Source: a virus. From it: a stretch of DNA of 50,463 nucleotides. The translations under genes and the position numbers were made by a program. Location: positions 1-50,463 of IMG/VR virus record IMGVR_UViG_3300038548_000551; one strand, written 5' to 3'. Below are positions 1-6,452 of this stretch, piece by piece. The notes beneath the pieces were generated by a model. That model was not told where the DNA came from. It saw only the letters and a program-made list of their open reading frames with translations, and did no database searches. Each line of letters opens with the position of its first letter. Within the stretch, counting starts at the first letter, position 1.

Positions 1-182
1 TCGAGGCGCTGCCGGTGATCGAGGAGATCATTCACGGCGGGATCCAGGTCGACCCGGAGGCGGCGGCGATTCTCGAGGAGCGCAAGCAGCCGGTGGTTGC
101 CGGCCGGCTGATCGCGACGATCGACCAAAGACTAAGTGCCATAAAGCTTTACGCGCAGTGTGGCGTGGGTTACCGGTCGGAC
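1..182. repeat. Terminal direct repeat, left copy
   Basis: These 182 bases match 50282-50463 in full length, with differences only at 128, 129, 131, 134, 137, 143, 149 and 155. The repeat means either that a circular map was cut with overlap or that the molecule is terminally redundant. The differences are all silent in the shared reading frame. Confidence 0.9.
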
Positions 183-353
183 CATACGTCCGGCGACGAG
201 GTTATCCGGCGCGGTGTGGTGGCCATGCCACCGTGGGACAGCGAGGTCCATGCGGTCGAGGTCGGGCCCAGGGCGAAGCTGCTGCCGGCCGACGGTAACG
301 GGCACAGCGGGAATGGGTCCGCAAACGGGGCAGGAGGTAGCGGTGCTACATAG
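1..353 (+). CDS. Hypothetical protein, 3' part of a gene split by the window ends
   Basis: This is the C-terminal part of a 139-residue protein that begins at the ATG at 50215 and continues across the circular junction. The frame is unbroken over the shared 182 bases and ends with TAG at 351-353. The tail after residue 100 is rich in Gly, Ala and Ser and looks disordered. No family was recognised. Bases 126-155 carry eight synonymous differences from the copy at 50407-50436. The following gene starts 11 bases before this stop, so the two are likely co-translated. Confidence 0.8.
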   Translation, partial: EALPVIEEIIHGGIQVDPEAAAILEERKQPVVAGRLIATIDQRLSAIKLYAQCGVGYRSDHTSGDEVIRRGVVAMPPWDSEVHAVEVGPRAKLLPADGNGHSGNGSANGAGGSGAT

Positions 354-642
354 CCATTTTCCTGGGGAAAGTGGGGTAGTGCCACCGACGGGAGACCGGC
401 CGCCAGAGCAGGTGCCATGCAAGGGCCTGGATTGCGGTGCGGACCTCCTGTGGGTCCAGGTGGAGCGGCCGGACGGTAGCCGGCGCCACATGCCCTTGGA
501 CCCGGACCCGGTCGAGGGCGACGCGAAGGGGCTGTTCATGTTCATCGAGGACGATGTGGTCCGGTCTATCCAGCCAGGTGACGAGGGCCCGTTCTTCCAG
601 AGCCACTTCTCCAGCTGTCCCAACGCGGAGGACTTCCGATGA
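343..642 (+). CDS. Small zinc-binding phage protein
   Basis: A 99-residue protein with a GTG start, chosen because AGGAGGT at 332-338 sits just upstream; longer in-frame starts have no such site. It has a CKGLDC pair early, a conserved-looking RHMPLDPDPV segment in the middle and a terminal HFSSCPNAEDFR. This Cys pair / MPLDP / SHFxxCPxAxxFR arrangement is typical of small phage zinc-ribbon proteins of unknown role. It overlaps the previous gene by 11 bases and the next by four (ATGA). Fold is inferred from the motif; function is unknown. Confidence 0.75.
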   Translation: MLHSHFPGESGVVPPTGDRPPEQVPCKGLDCGADLLWVQVERPDGSRRHMPLDPDPVEGDAKGLFMFIEDDVVRSIQPGDEGPFFQSHFSSCPNAEDFR

Positions 643-776
643 GCTCCCGTCGAATCAGGCCGGCACCTTGCCGGTCTGAGCCTTGGTCCGGCGCTCCTCG
701 GCGGGAGCTTTCCCTTACGGCCGGCCTGGCCGTGGTGCTCCCGGGCACCGCTCGAGACGGCCAGGTCCAGCTGTGA
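639..776 (+). CDS. Hypothetical short protein, 45 aa
   Basis: A 45-codon ORF that starts in an ATGA overlap with the previous stop and ends where the next gene's GTG begins (GTGA at 773-776). The N-terminal half is basic (SSRRIRPAPCRSEP) and the second half has a short hydrophobic stretch (LSLTAGLAVVLPG). The exact overlaps at both ends are the main argument that it is real. No family was recognised. Confidence 0.45.
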   Translation: MSSRRIRPAPCRSEPWSGAPRRELSLTAGLAVVLPGTARDGQVQL

Positions 777-916
777 CCAGGGAGCTCGCCACCGTCTGTA
801 GCCGGTGTGGGTGTCCCTGGCCGGCCAAGCTGATGAGACGGTGGGCCAAGACCCACCTGATGTGTTCGTTGTGCATCCGCGCGATTCTCTACCCGGCGAG
901 GGTGCCCCACCCATGA
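773..916 (+). CDS. Small four-cysteine zinc-ribbon protein
   Basis: A 47-residue protein with GTG start overlapping the previous stop by four bases. It has CSRCGC near the N-terminus and CSLC about 20 residues later, a CxxC...CxxC arrangement expected to bind one zinc ion. The linker is basic (KLMRRWAKTH). It is probably a nucleic-acid- or protein-binding accessory factor, but nothing identifies its target. Its stop overlaps the next ATG. Confidence 0.6.
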   Translation: MTRELATVCSRCGCPWPAKLMRRWAKTHLMCSLCIRAILYPARVPHP

Positions 917-1311
917 TCGAGACCCAGTGGGTGCTGCTGCCGGCGCTGTTCACGGGGCTGTACCATTGGCTGATCTGGGTGGCCCAGCAGCAGCAGCCGG
1001 ACCTCGAGCGGCCACCTCGAGAGCGAATGACCAGGGCCCGGCCGGCGGTGTTGATGGCGGAGCTCCAGGCGTCGCACCGATGGACCCAGGCGGTCCAGGC
1101 CCAGCAGGTCCACCAGCTGGCCAGCCGGTGGGCGGCGCTCCAGTCGAGCCACGAATCCATGCGCCAGCGGTCCCTCCAGGCGGTGTTCGCCCAGCAGGTG
1201 TTCGCCCAGCAGCAGCAGCAGGACCACACCTTCACGCTCGAGTCGATCCTGGCCGGCGCCCAGGTGACCAGGCCGTATCTCATTCCACCCCTTCCAGGAG
1301 GTCCACCGTGA
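913..1311 (+). CDS. Membrane-anchored Gln-rich coiled-coil protein
   Basis: A 132-residue protein in an ATGA overlap with the preceding gene. Residues about 4-22 (WVLLPALFTGLYHWLIWVA) form one hydrophobic segment. The rest is helical and very rich in Gln (QQQQ, QAQQVHQL, AQQQQQ), suggesting a coiled coil. One N-terminal membrane helix plus a coiled coil would fit a spanin or other envelope protein, but there is no lipobox or other diagnostic motif. The assignment stays open. Confidence 0.6.
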   Translation: MIETQWVLLPALFTGLYHWLIWVAQQQQPDLERPPRERMTRARPAVLMAELQASHRWTQAVQAQQVHQLASRWAALQSSHESMRQRSLQAVFAQQVFAQQQQQDHTFTLESILAGAQVTRPYLIPPLPGGPP

Positions 1312-1601
1312 CCGAGCAGCAGGAGCAGGCCCACGTCCCGAAGCGCACCCACGAGCGACGCACCGGCGAGCGGATCGCCGAGAACCAGAAGCTGGACCAG
1401 CTGTTCAAGGTCAAGCAGTCCCCAGCCGGCGAGACCAACCAGGGCCGGTACCTGCGGGCGGTCCGAGAGATGGCTCGCGAATTCAGCCAGGTCATTGTCG
1501 AGAACACGCCCAGCTGTCCGGACCAGTCAGCAGCGCTCCGGGCTGTCCGGCAGGCAGCGCTGTGGTCCGAGGAAGCCATCATGCGTGGTGGTGTCGGATG
1601 A
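1308..1601 (+). CDS. Acb2-like (anti-CBASS) candidate with N-terminal extension
   Basis: A 97-residue protein with GTG start; CCAGGAGGT lies about seven bases upstream and the start overlaps the previous stop. After a charged extension of about 36 residues it has RYLRAVREMAREFSQVI, then CPDQSAALRAVRQAALW and EEAIMRG. The helix pattern and the CPD...AL..V..A..W...AI.R signature resemble the Acb2/Vs.4 family. That family consists of small phage helical proteins that sequester cyclic nucleotides and block CBASS. The family's YHPP-type N-terminal loop is not clear here. It may be a divergent paralog of the gene at 3957. Confidence 0.5.
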   Translation: MTEQQEQAHVPKRTHERRTGERIAENQKLDQLFKVKQSPAGETNQGRYLRAVREMAREFSQVIVENTPSCPDQSAALRAVRQAALWSEEAIMRGGVG

Positions 1602-2152
1602 GCCGCCAGGCGGAGCTCGAGCGGCGGGAGGGCCCGGGCGATCGACGCCAGGAGGAGCGGCTCGAGATCCAGGCGGCGAGCCAGGTAGGGCCCCAGCCAG
1701 ACCGGCGGGAGGACCAGACCAAGATGTCCGAGCAGCCCCGGGAGGTCGTGACGGAGCTCACCCACCAACGGCCAGAGCGGCGGACGACCCAGGAGCTGGT
1801 GGCAGCCCAGGAGCAGGCGGCCGAGAAGGAGGTCGAGGAGGCTGGCCGGCCGGGCCAGACCCGGCTGGACGGCCCCGAGCTGCTCGAGGTGACCAGGGTC
1901 CAGGAGGCGGCGGCCAGGGACCAGGTGGACGTCCAGGTCGAGCGGCTCCGGCGGACGGCTCCGGATCCCTGGAAGCACCGGAGTGACGGGATGCAGTGCC
2001 GGACGTGCATCTGGTACGTGGCCAAGCCAGGCCCGAGCAACGGCCAGGAGATCGGACGGTGCCGGCGCCATGCCCCGACGCTGGGTGGCTACCCGGTGGT
2101 GTTCCCGGTCGACTGGTGTGGGGACCACAAGCTGAGCGAGGTGCGGGTGTGA
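1598..2152 (+). CDS. Coiled-coil protein with C-terminal Cys/His domain
   Basis: A 184-residue protein starting in an ATGA overlap. Residues 1 to about 125 are charged, Glu/Gln/Arg-rich and probably helical. The last 55 residues form a compact domain with MQCRTCIWY, GRCRRHAP and VDWCGDHK, whose CxxC...C...WCGDHK layout recurs in phage proteins and looks metal-binding. The combination suggests an oligomerising stalk carrying a zinc knuckle. Function is unknown. Confidence 0.65.
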   Translation: MSRQAELERREGPGDRRQEERLEIQAASQVGPQPDRREDQTKMSEQPREVVTELTHQRPERRTTQELVAAQEQAAEKEVEEAGRPGQTRLDGPELLEVTRVQEAAARDQVDVQVERLRRTAPDPWKHRSDGMQCRTCIWYVAKPGPSNGQEIGRCRRHAPTLGGYPVVFPVDWCGDHKLSEVRV

Positions 2153-2604
2153 TGCGGCTCGAGTTCAGCCGGCGGTTCAACCAGGAGCAGCCCTCGAGCC
2201 CCGGCGGCCCGATCGAGTGGGAGGCGGTCCGCATGACGCTGTTCGCCCAGGAGTGGGAGGAGGGCCAGGGCCCGGACATCCAGGGGCTGATCGCCCATGT
2301 GAACGGGCTGAGCACCGGCGAGCTGTGCCAGTGCAGCCACACCGGTGGGAACCACGAGGGGACCGGCCGGTGCCAGGTCTACAGCTGCGGGTGCAGCCGG
2401 CTCCGGCTCCGGAGCGAGGTGGCCCTCGAGGAGGTCCGGCACGAGCTCCGGGAGGCCCGAAAGGACGTGCTCAAGGTGAGCCAGCAGCGGGACCTTGCCA
2501 TTGGTGCCGGTGAGCGCGCCCACACGGCCCTCGAGAAGGCGGAGGCCAGGGCCACCCGGGCGACCAACCGACTGACCAGGCTCAAGGCGGAGTACGACAT
2601 CTGA
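2152..2604 (+). CDS. Cys-rich knuckle plus coiled-coil protein
   Basis: A 150-residue protein starting in a TGATG overlap. Around residues 57-83 it has LCQCSHTGGNH, GRCQVYSCGCSRL, a cluster of Cys and His like zinc-binding segments of other small phage proteins. The remainder to the C-terminus is a long predicted helix (EEVRHELREARKDVLKV, LEKAEARATRATNRL). It sits in the same tightly packed run as other Cys-rich genes. No precise family was recognised. Confidence 0.65.
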   Translation: MRLEFSRRFNQEQPSSPGGPIEWEAVRMTLFAQEWEEGQGPDIQGLIAHVNGLSTGELCQCSHTGGNHEGTGRCQVYSCGCSRLRLRSEVALEEVRHELREARKDVLKVSQQRDLAIGAGERAHTALEKAEARATRATNRLTRLKAEYDI

Positions 2605-2831
2605 TGGGGGCCAAGAGCCGGGATGTGGCCATCATCGCCCCGGTGTGCTGCGCGGCGGCCATGCTCAATTCGACCCGGCTGGCGCTCCAGGGGATGTGCG
2701 ACAGTGCGCCGGACGACCGGAAGGACGGGCGCTTGCATGCGAGCCTCCAGGCGATGGAGGCGGCCCTCGAGGAGGCGCTGCTCCACGTGGACCATTTCCG
2801 GATCCTGTACGACCAGCACCTTGGCGACTGA
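2604..2831 (+). CDS. Hypothetical protein, 75 aa
   Basis: A 75-residue protein whose ATG overlaps the preceding stop by one base. The N-terminal third is mildly hydrophobic (VAIIAPVCCAAAMLN) and the C-terminal half is helical and acidic (MEAALEEALLHVDHFRILYDQHL). It overlaps the following nuclease gene by 11 bases. No family was recognised. Confidence 0.55.
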   Translation: MGAKSRDVAIIAPVCCAAAMLNSTRLALQGMCDSAPDDRKDGRLHASLQAMEAALEEALLHVDHFRILYDQHLGD

Positions 2832-3153
2832 TCCGCTCGAGGAGGCCCGATTCGAGGCGTGGATCCGGGGTGGCGAGCTGCCGTGCGTGGCCTACGAATC
2901 GGGGGAGTGCGACGGCCGGATCCACTTTGCCCACTTGAAGCACCGCGGCATGGGTGGCACCGTTCAGCCATCCATCGGGAACGGGGTGCCCATGTGCGCC
3001 CACCATCATCTGGACGTCTACCATGGCCAGGGCCGGGAGACGTTCGCCAAGCGATACGAGGTGGACCTTGAAGCCATCGCAGCCTGGTACGCCCTCCGAT
3101 TCGACGCCCCGTTCGGAGCCTCTGAGACCGTTGCGCCCAGCGGGGCCATCTGA
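2821..3153 (+). CDS. HNH-type nuclease-like protein
   Basis: A 110-residue protein with a proposed TTG start; no ATG or GTG in frame would keep the N-terminal segment. The core has DGRIHFAHLKHRGMGG, then VPMCAHHHLDVYHGQG, then FAKRYEVDLEAIA. The H.AH..H...G and C.HHH...H.G motifs followed by a Tyr-x-(V/I)-Asp-Leu segment match HNH/DUF968-like phage nucleases. These cut DNA or help process recombination intermediates using a metal held by the His cluster. Its role beside the accessory genes is unclear. Confidence 0.7.
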   Translation: MATDPLEEARFEAWIRGGELPCVAYESGECDGRIHFAHLKHRGMGGTVQPSIGNGVPMCAHHHLDVYHGQGRETFAKRYEVDLEAIAAWYALRFDAPFGASETVAPSGAI

Positions 3154-3373
3154 GCTCCAGCCGGGGTGGGTCGCCTTCTTCCAGGATGAGGTGCGACGGG
3201 CGGAGATCCAGACGCTGATGGCGCTGCTGAAGTGCGAGGCCTGGCAGGCGATCGTGGTCCACCAGGCGATCGTGGGAGCGGTGTCGCATATCGAGGTCCA
3301 TGAAGGCCCGGAGCGGGATGAGGAGGACGACTGGGGGCCCGGAGTCAAACCAACCAACGAGGAGGCACCATGA
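3131..3373 (+). CDS. Hypothetical protein, about 80 aa
   Basis: The ORF ends with TGA at 3371-3373, overlapping the next ATG. A TTG at 3131 is the best visible start, giving 80 residues; the conserved-looking part begins at SELQPGWVAFFQDEVRR. The middle is helical (IQTLMALLKCEAWQAIVVHQAIVG) and the tail acidic (EGPERDEEDDWGPG). No family was recognised and the start is uncertain. Confidence 0.5.
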   Translation: MRPAGPSELQPGWVAFFQDEVRRAEIQTLMALLKCEAWQAIVVHQAIVGAVSHIEVHEGPERDEEDDWGPGVKPTNEEAP

Positions 3374-3960
3374 TCGACCAGTGGCCGGCGACCTTTCCGA
3401 CCGAGCTCCAGCAGAAGCTGGGCCAGACCCTGCTGATCCCTGCGATGACCAGCTGGCCGGAGGGGGTGCCGCTGATGACGGCGCCGGAGGTGGAGGCGGT
3501 GGCCCGTCCGCTGATCGGAGCGTTCCACCCGGGCCTGGCCAACGCCCAGATCGCGTTCCTGTTCCGGGAGGACATGCAGACCCGGGAGCGGGCGGTGTGG
3601 GGCAAGGCCATGAAGGCCAGCGCCCGGCTGAAGCTGTTCGGCAAGATGGACTTCACCATCGACATCAACTGGACGGTGTGGAGCGGGCTGGGGATCCATG
3701 CCCGGGCGGCCCTGGTCGACCACGAGCTCCAGCACTGCTATCTCGAGGACGACGGCCGCGCGACGATGATCGGCCACGACCTCGAGGAGTTCGTCACGAC
3801 GGTCCAGCGCTGGGGCCTGTGGCGGCCCAGCATCGAGCTGATGGCCACGGTGATGCCGCGCCAGGGGGAGCTGTTCGACGGCGACGGCCAGGAAGCGGAC
3901 ACGCCGGTGGCGGACCCGGTGGGTGAGCCGGCGGAAGCCCAGCCGGCGCTGGTGCCATGA
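3370..3960 (+). CDS. Putative phage metallopeptidase
   Basis: A 196-residue protein with ATG start and GGAGG about nine bases upstream. It contains MDFTIDINWTVWSGLGIHARAALVDHELQHCYLEDD. The VDHELxHC segment is the zinc-binding (D/H)ExxH motif of the small phage putative-metallopeptidase family, preceded by its usual beta strand. The C-terminus is a Pro/Ala/Glu-rich tail. Such proteins are common in phage accessory regions; the substrate is unknown and host proteins are the inferred target. It overlaps the next gene by four bases. Confidence 0.8.
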   Translation: MIDQWPATFPTELQQKLGQTLLIPAMTSWPEGVPLMTAPEVEAVARPLIGAFHPGLANAQIAFLFREDMQTRERAVWGKAMKASARLKLFGKMDFTIDINWTVWSGLGIHARAALVDHELQHCYLEDDGRATMIGHDLEEFVTTVQRWGLWRPSIELMATVMPRQGELFDGDGQEADTPVADPVGEPAEAQPALVP

Positions 3961-4184
3961 GCCGGCCCATCGAGCCGCACGACCTGGACGATGTGTTCAG
4001 ATACCACCAGCCCACGCCGGAGCAGGAGCAGGCCTACCTCGAGGTCCAGGCGGTGATGCAGCAGGCGGCCCAGACCCTGCTGCGCCACTGTCCGGCGTCC
4101 ACCGATCGGGACCACGCGATGCGCCAGCTGCGGGACGCCCGGATGTGGGCCAACGCCTCGATCGCCCTCGAGGGGCGATATTGA
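3957..4184 (+). CDS. acb2-like: Acb2-like anti-CBASS cyclic-nucleotide sponge
   Basis: A 75-residue protein starting in an ATGA overlap. It has FRYHQPTPEQEQAYLEVQ, a helix rich in Gln and Ala, HCPASTDRDHAMRQL and ARMWANASIALEG. The (F)xYHxPxxxQ...Y opening, the CP-S/D-R loop and the closing MWANASIA are the hallmark order of the Acb2/Vs.4 family. Those proteins form hexamers that bind cyclic di- and trinucleotides, stopping CBASS effectors. Length matches the family. The CP-(A)STDRD loop replaces the more usual CPDSRE, so ligand choice may differ. Confidence 0.75.
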   Translation: MSRPIEPHDLDDVFRYHQPTPEQEQAYLEVQAVMQQAAQTLLRHCPASTDRDHAMRQLRDARMWANASIALEGRY

Positions 4185-4390
4185 ACCAGCCTAGCATGTT
4201 CCGGCAGTGCCCCGGTCGCGGCGCCGTGGAGTGTTCCGAGCGCCCGGGTGAGCGGTGCGAGTGCTCGGGCGTTGACGGCCACGAGACCAGGGTCCATGCT
4301 TGCCTACATTGCCAGGGGCTGTTCCTCGGAGACCGATCCGGTGAGGTGTTGACCGATGATTCTACACGTACCCGAGGGCCAGTGGGCTGA
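4181..4390 (+). CDS. Cys-rich small protein
   Basis: A 69-residue protein with a TTG start that overlaps the previous stop (TTGA); an in-frame ATG at 4196 is the alternative. Residues include QCPG, ECSER, CECSG, HACLHCQ, giving seven Cys and two His in about 45 residues, as in treble-clef or double zinc ribbons. The last 35 bases overlap the next gene. Function is unknown. Confidence 0.5.
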   Translation: MNQPSMFRQCPGRGAVECSERPGERCECSGVDGHETRVHACLHCQGLFLGDRSGEVLTDDSTRTRGPVG

Positions 4391-4595
4391 TGCCCTGACG
4401 GCCCTGACGGCCGGCCTGGACGACTACGTGGCGGGGGTCGATAACGAGGACGCGACGTTCAAGACGTTCCATTCCTCGATCCTGTCCGACCGACTCCGGC
4501 CGCACGTGGAGAAGGCGCTCCGGGCGGCGCTGCTCGAGATCGGCCTCGGGGTGACGGTGACCACAGACGAGCCCGGGCCCGAGGTGGTATCGTGA
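4356..4595 (+). CDS. Hypothetical protein, 79 aa
   Basis: A 79-residue acidic, mostly helical protein with ATG start and GAGGTG a few bases upstream. Visible segments are VPEGQWADALTALTAGLDDY and LRPHVEKALRAALLEIGLGV. It ends in a GTGA overlap with the next gene. No family was recognised. Confidence 0.6.
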   Translation: MILHVPEGQWADALTALTAGLDDYVAGVDNEDATFKTFHSSILSDRLRPHVEKALRAALLEIGLGVTVTTDEPGPEVVS

Positions 4596-4849
4596 GCCCG
4601 GCGCTCGAGTTCATGGGTGGGCCGCTGGACGGCAAGGCGGACTTTGCGACGCCGGAGGGCCAGCGCGAGTTTCACCTGGCCGTCTGGGTGCCGGAGCCGA
4701 TGCAGATAGGCAAGGTGGCCGAGGCCACGTCCGTGGGGCCCTGCCGGCGGATCGTCCACCAGTACCTGCTGGGTGGGTTCTGCCGCTGTACGCCGGAGAA
4801 GTACGACCACGAGCCGGTGTGGGAATACTACGGGTGCTGGGCGGAATGA
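4592..4849 (+). CDS. FxGGPLDG-type small phage protein
   Basis: An 85-residue protein with GTG start in an overlap with the previous stop. It opens with LEFMGGPLDGKADF, the F(M/H)GGPxDG motif found at the start of many small phage and plasmid proteins of unknown function. It ends with aromatic residues (YDHEPVWEYYGCW), as those proteins often do. Likely a conserved accessory protein; mechanism unknown. Confidence 0.65.
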   Translation: MSPALEFMGGPLDGKADFATPEGQREFHLAVWVPEPMQIGKVAEATSVGPCRRIVHQYLLGGFCRCTPEKYDHEPVWEYYGCWAE

Positions 4850-5133
4850 TGGAGCGCCGGGAGTTCGTGGGGTCCATGCTCGCCCTGTTCACCGGGGTGG
4901 CCATGCCCGAGCCGGTCCGGGAGCTGGTGTGGGTCCAGGATCCCTGGATGCCGCCCAACAACCTCCTGATCTCCGAGGACGTGCTCAAGCGGATCTACTG
5001 CGAGCCGATCATGGCCGCGTTCGCCCCGAGCCAGGCGGAGGTCAACAAGATATTCGCCGGCGCGGTCGAACACTGGGACACCGGCGGCGGCCGGTACGTG
5101 GAGATGGCTCACTACTTCGAGCTCGGAACCTGA
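4846..5133 (+). CDS. Tat-leader protein with capsid-protein-like body
   Basis: A 95-residue protein in an ATGA overlap (a second ATG follows at 4849). The N-terminus is ERREFVGSMLALFTGVAMP: twin Arg, Phe and a hydrophobic stretch, a convincing Tat-type signal. Residues about 44-92 align by eye with residues 49-97 of the capsid protein at 17332. They share LK.I(F/Y)..(D/E)P, then E...IF, then TGGR(F/Y)(I/V)EMAHYF. The reading is a secreted or membrane-held piece of capsid N-domain. The next gene has the same leader on a different body. Function is unknown. Confidence 0.7.
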   Translation: MMERREFVGSMLALFTGVAMPEPVRELVWVQDPWMPPNNLLISEDVLKRIYCEPIMAAFAPSQAEVNKIFAGAVEHWDTGGGRYVEMAHYFELGT

Positions 5134-5474
5134 TGCAACGACGCGACTTCCTGGGATCCATGCTGGCGATCTTCACGGGCCTGGCCCTGCCGGCGCCCGT
5201 GCGGGACCAGATCCAGGTCTTCCAGTGGGACGACCTGACGCCGGGGGTGTTCTTCGGGGGCGGAAAAGGGGGCGGGAAGTCGGACGCCTATGTGTCCGTG
5301 TTCCGGCAGTATTACCAGCTGGGCATCACCCCGCGGAATCGGGTCATCCTGTCAGGCCTCGTGGAGCCAACACAGTCGGTGAAGGTCGCACAAGGGCAGG
5401 GCGTGATTAGCCTTGCGGCTGCTCCACCGGGGAGCGTGGTGAGCGTTCCGGCTGCTGCGGGGATCTGGGCATGA
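5133..5474 (+). CDS. Tat-leader protein with terminase-like Walker A segment
   Basis: A 113-residue protein starting in a TGATG overlap. Its leader MQRRDFLGSMLAIFTGLALP is nearly the same as that of the preceding gene. Residues about 39-59 read VFFGGGKGGGKSDAYVSVFRQ, matching residues 31-52 of the phage's own large terminase (LFYGGAKGGAKSDALLFKSLRQ). No Walker B motif follows; the tail (VISLAAAPPGSVVSVPAAAG) is low complexity. An active ATPase is unlikely. Co-occurrence with the capsid-like partner suggests a paired role in the envelope, which is an inference. Confidence 0.65.
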   Translation: MQRRDFLGSMLAIFTGLALPAPVRDQIQVFQWDDLTPGVFFGGGKGGGKSDAYVSVFRQYYQLGITPRNRVILSGLVEPTQSVKVAQGQGVISLAAAPPGSVVSVPAAAGIWA

Positions 5475-6160
5475 CGCCCTGGCCGCCGGTCCGCATCGGG
5501 GCGGTCATCGGGATCGGGCTGCTGGGGATCTACGCCCTGGGCCGGTGGGAGGCCCGGGTCGACGCCGGTGACGCGGCCCTCGAGGCCCAGACCCGCACCG
5601 TGCTGGCCCAGGCCCGGGTGTCCCGGGTGCTACGTGACTCACTGCGAGAGGTAGAAGATGCGCTCCTGCTCCGAGACCAAGAGATTGCCGATGCGACGGC
5701 GAGGCATCGGCGATCGCTTGCGGCGCTGGTGGAGCAGGGTCGTCGCGAGGTGGAGGAGCTCGAGGTACAGCCAGTGGACAGTCTGCTGCGTTCACTGCGG
5801 ATGCGGCCGATTCGAGTATCACCCGACACCACTCTCTATGCCACGGACTCCAGCGGGGTCGTTGTACTGGCCCGTGGGATGCTGCGCCTTCACCAACTTG
5901 ACCGACAGCGTGTTGTCCTCGACTCTCTGGCTGCTGCCGATGCGACCCGGATTGCGGGGCTTGTCCTGGTCGTCGCCACCGCCCGGCTACGTGCTGATAC
6001 TGCGGAGTCGGATCTCGAGGTCTCCCAGGCCCTCCTCGAGGGGTGGCTAAACCGCTCCCAATGTAGAATCCTGTGGCTCATTCCGTGTCCATCCCGGACG
6101 GTGACGCTGCTGGTGGGCGTCGCGGCCGGCGGTGTGGCCATTCTCGTGCTGAAGGAGTGA
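5471..6160 (+). CDS. Spanin-like membrane coiled-coil protein
   Basis: A 229-residue protein starting in an ATGA overlap. An N-terminal hydrophobic helix (IGAVIGIGLLGIYAL) is followed by a long charged helix with heptad-like spacing, then a mixed region and a C-terminal hydrophobic segment (TVTLLVGVAAGGVAILVL). CRILWLIPCPS precedes this last helix. Two terminal membrane helices around a periplasmic-size coil would suit a one-piece spanin, and it lies just before a holin-like gene. No sequence motif proves the role. Confidence 0.55.
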   Translation: MTPWPPVRIGAVIGIGLLGIYALGRWEARVDAGDAALEAQTRTVLAQARVSRVLRDSLREVEDALLLRDQEIADATARHRRSLAALVEQGRREVEELEVQPVDSLLRSLRMRPIRVSPDTTLYATDSSGVVVLARGMLRLHQLDRQRVVLDSLAAADATRIAGLVLVVATARLRADTAESDLEVSQALLEGWLNRSQCRILWLIPCPSRTVTLLVGVAAGGVAILVLKE

Positions 6161-6164
6161 GCCC

Positions 6165-6449
6165 ATGCCCAGCCAGCCACCACGGCCCTCGAATGGCGGC
6201 ACAGCGGTGCGGAAGGCGGTCGCCGGCCTCGAGCCCTGGCAGCGCCGGCTGCTGTTCAGCGTCGGCGCGGTAGCGTTCCTGCTCCCGATCCTCGATCACC
6301 TGGTCAACGAGATCATCCGGGGCCAGACCGGCAACATGACGCTGCTCCATGTCATCAACGATGGGACGTTCCTGTTCGCTGGCGTGTTGGGGATGATCCC
6401 GCCGATCGCCCTGCGAATAGCCGACAAGCTGCTGAGCTGGAAGCGGTAA
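6165..6449 (+). CDS. Holin-like small membrane protein
   Basis: A 94-residue protein with two hydrophobic segments (LLFSVGAVAFLLPILDHLV and FLFAGVLGMIPPIALRIA) and a basic C-terminus (LLSWKR). Size and two-helix topology fit a class II holin, which opens the inner membrane at lysis. It sits between a spanin-like gene and the large terminase. No endolysin was recognised next to it, so the role is inferred from topology only. Confidence 0.5.
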   Translation: MPSQPPRPSNGGTAVRKAVAGLEPWQRRLLFSVGAVAFLLPILDHLVNEIIRGQTGNMTLLHVINDGTFLFAGVLGMIPPIALRIADKLLSWKR

Positions 6450-6452
6450 CCG

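Noticed and set aside
132-1352. Long minus-strand ORF of 406 codons over the left arm
   Set aside because: It is antisense to a run of overlapping small genes with good start sites; composition is Arg/Trp/Ser-rich shadow sequence typical of GC-rich DNA.
5133-5474. Functional ATPase based on the Walker A-like motif
   Set aside because: No Walker B or other ATPase motif follows and the protein is only 113 residues long.
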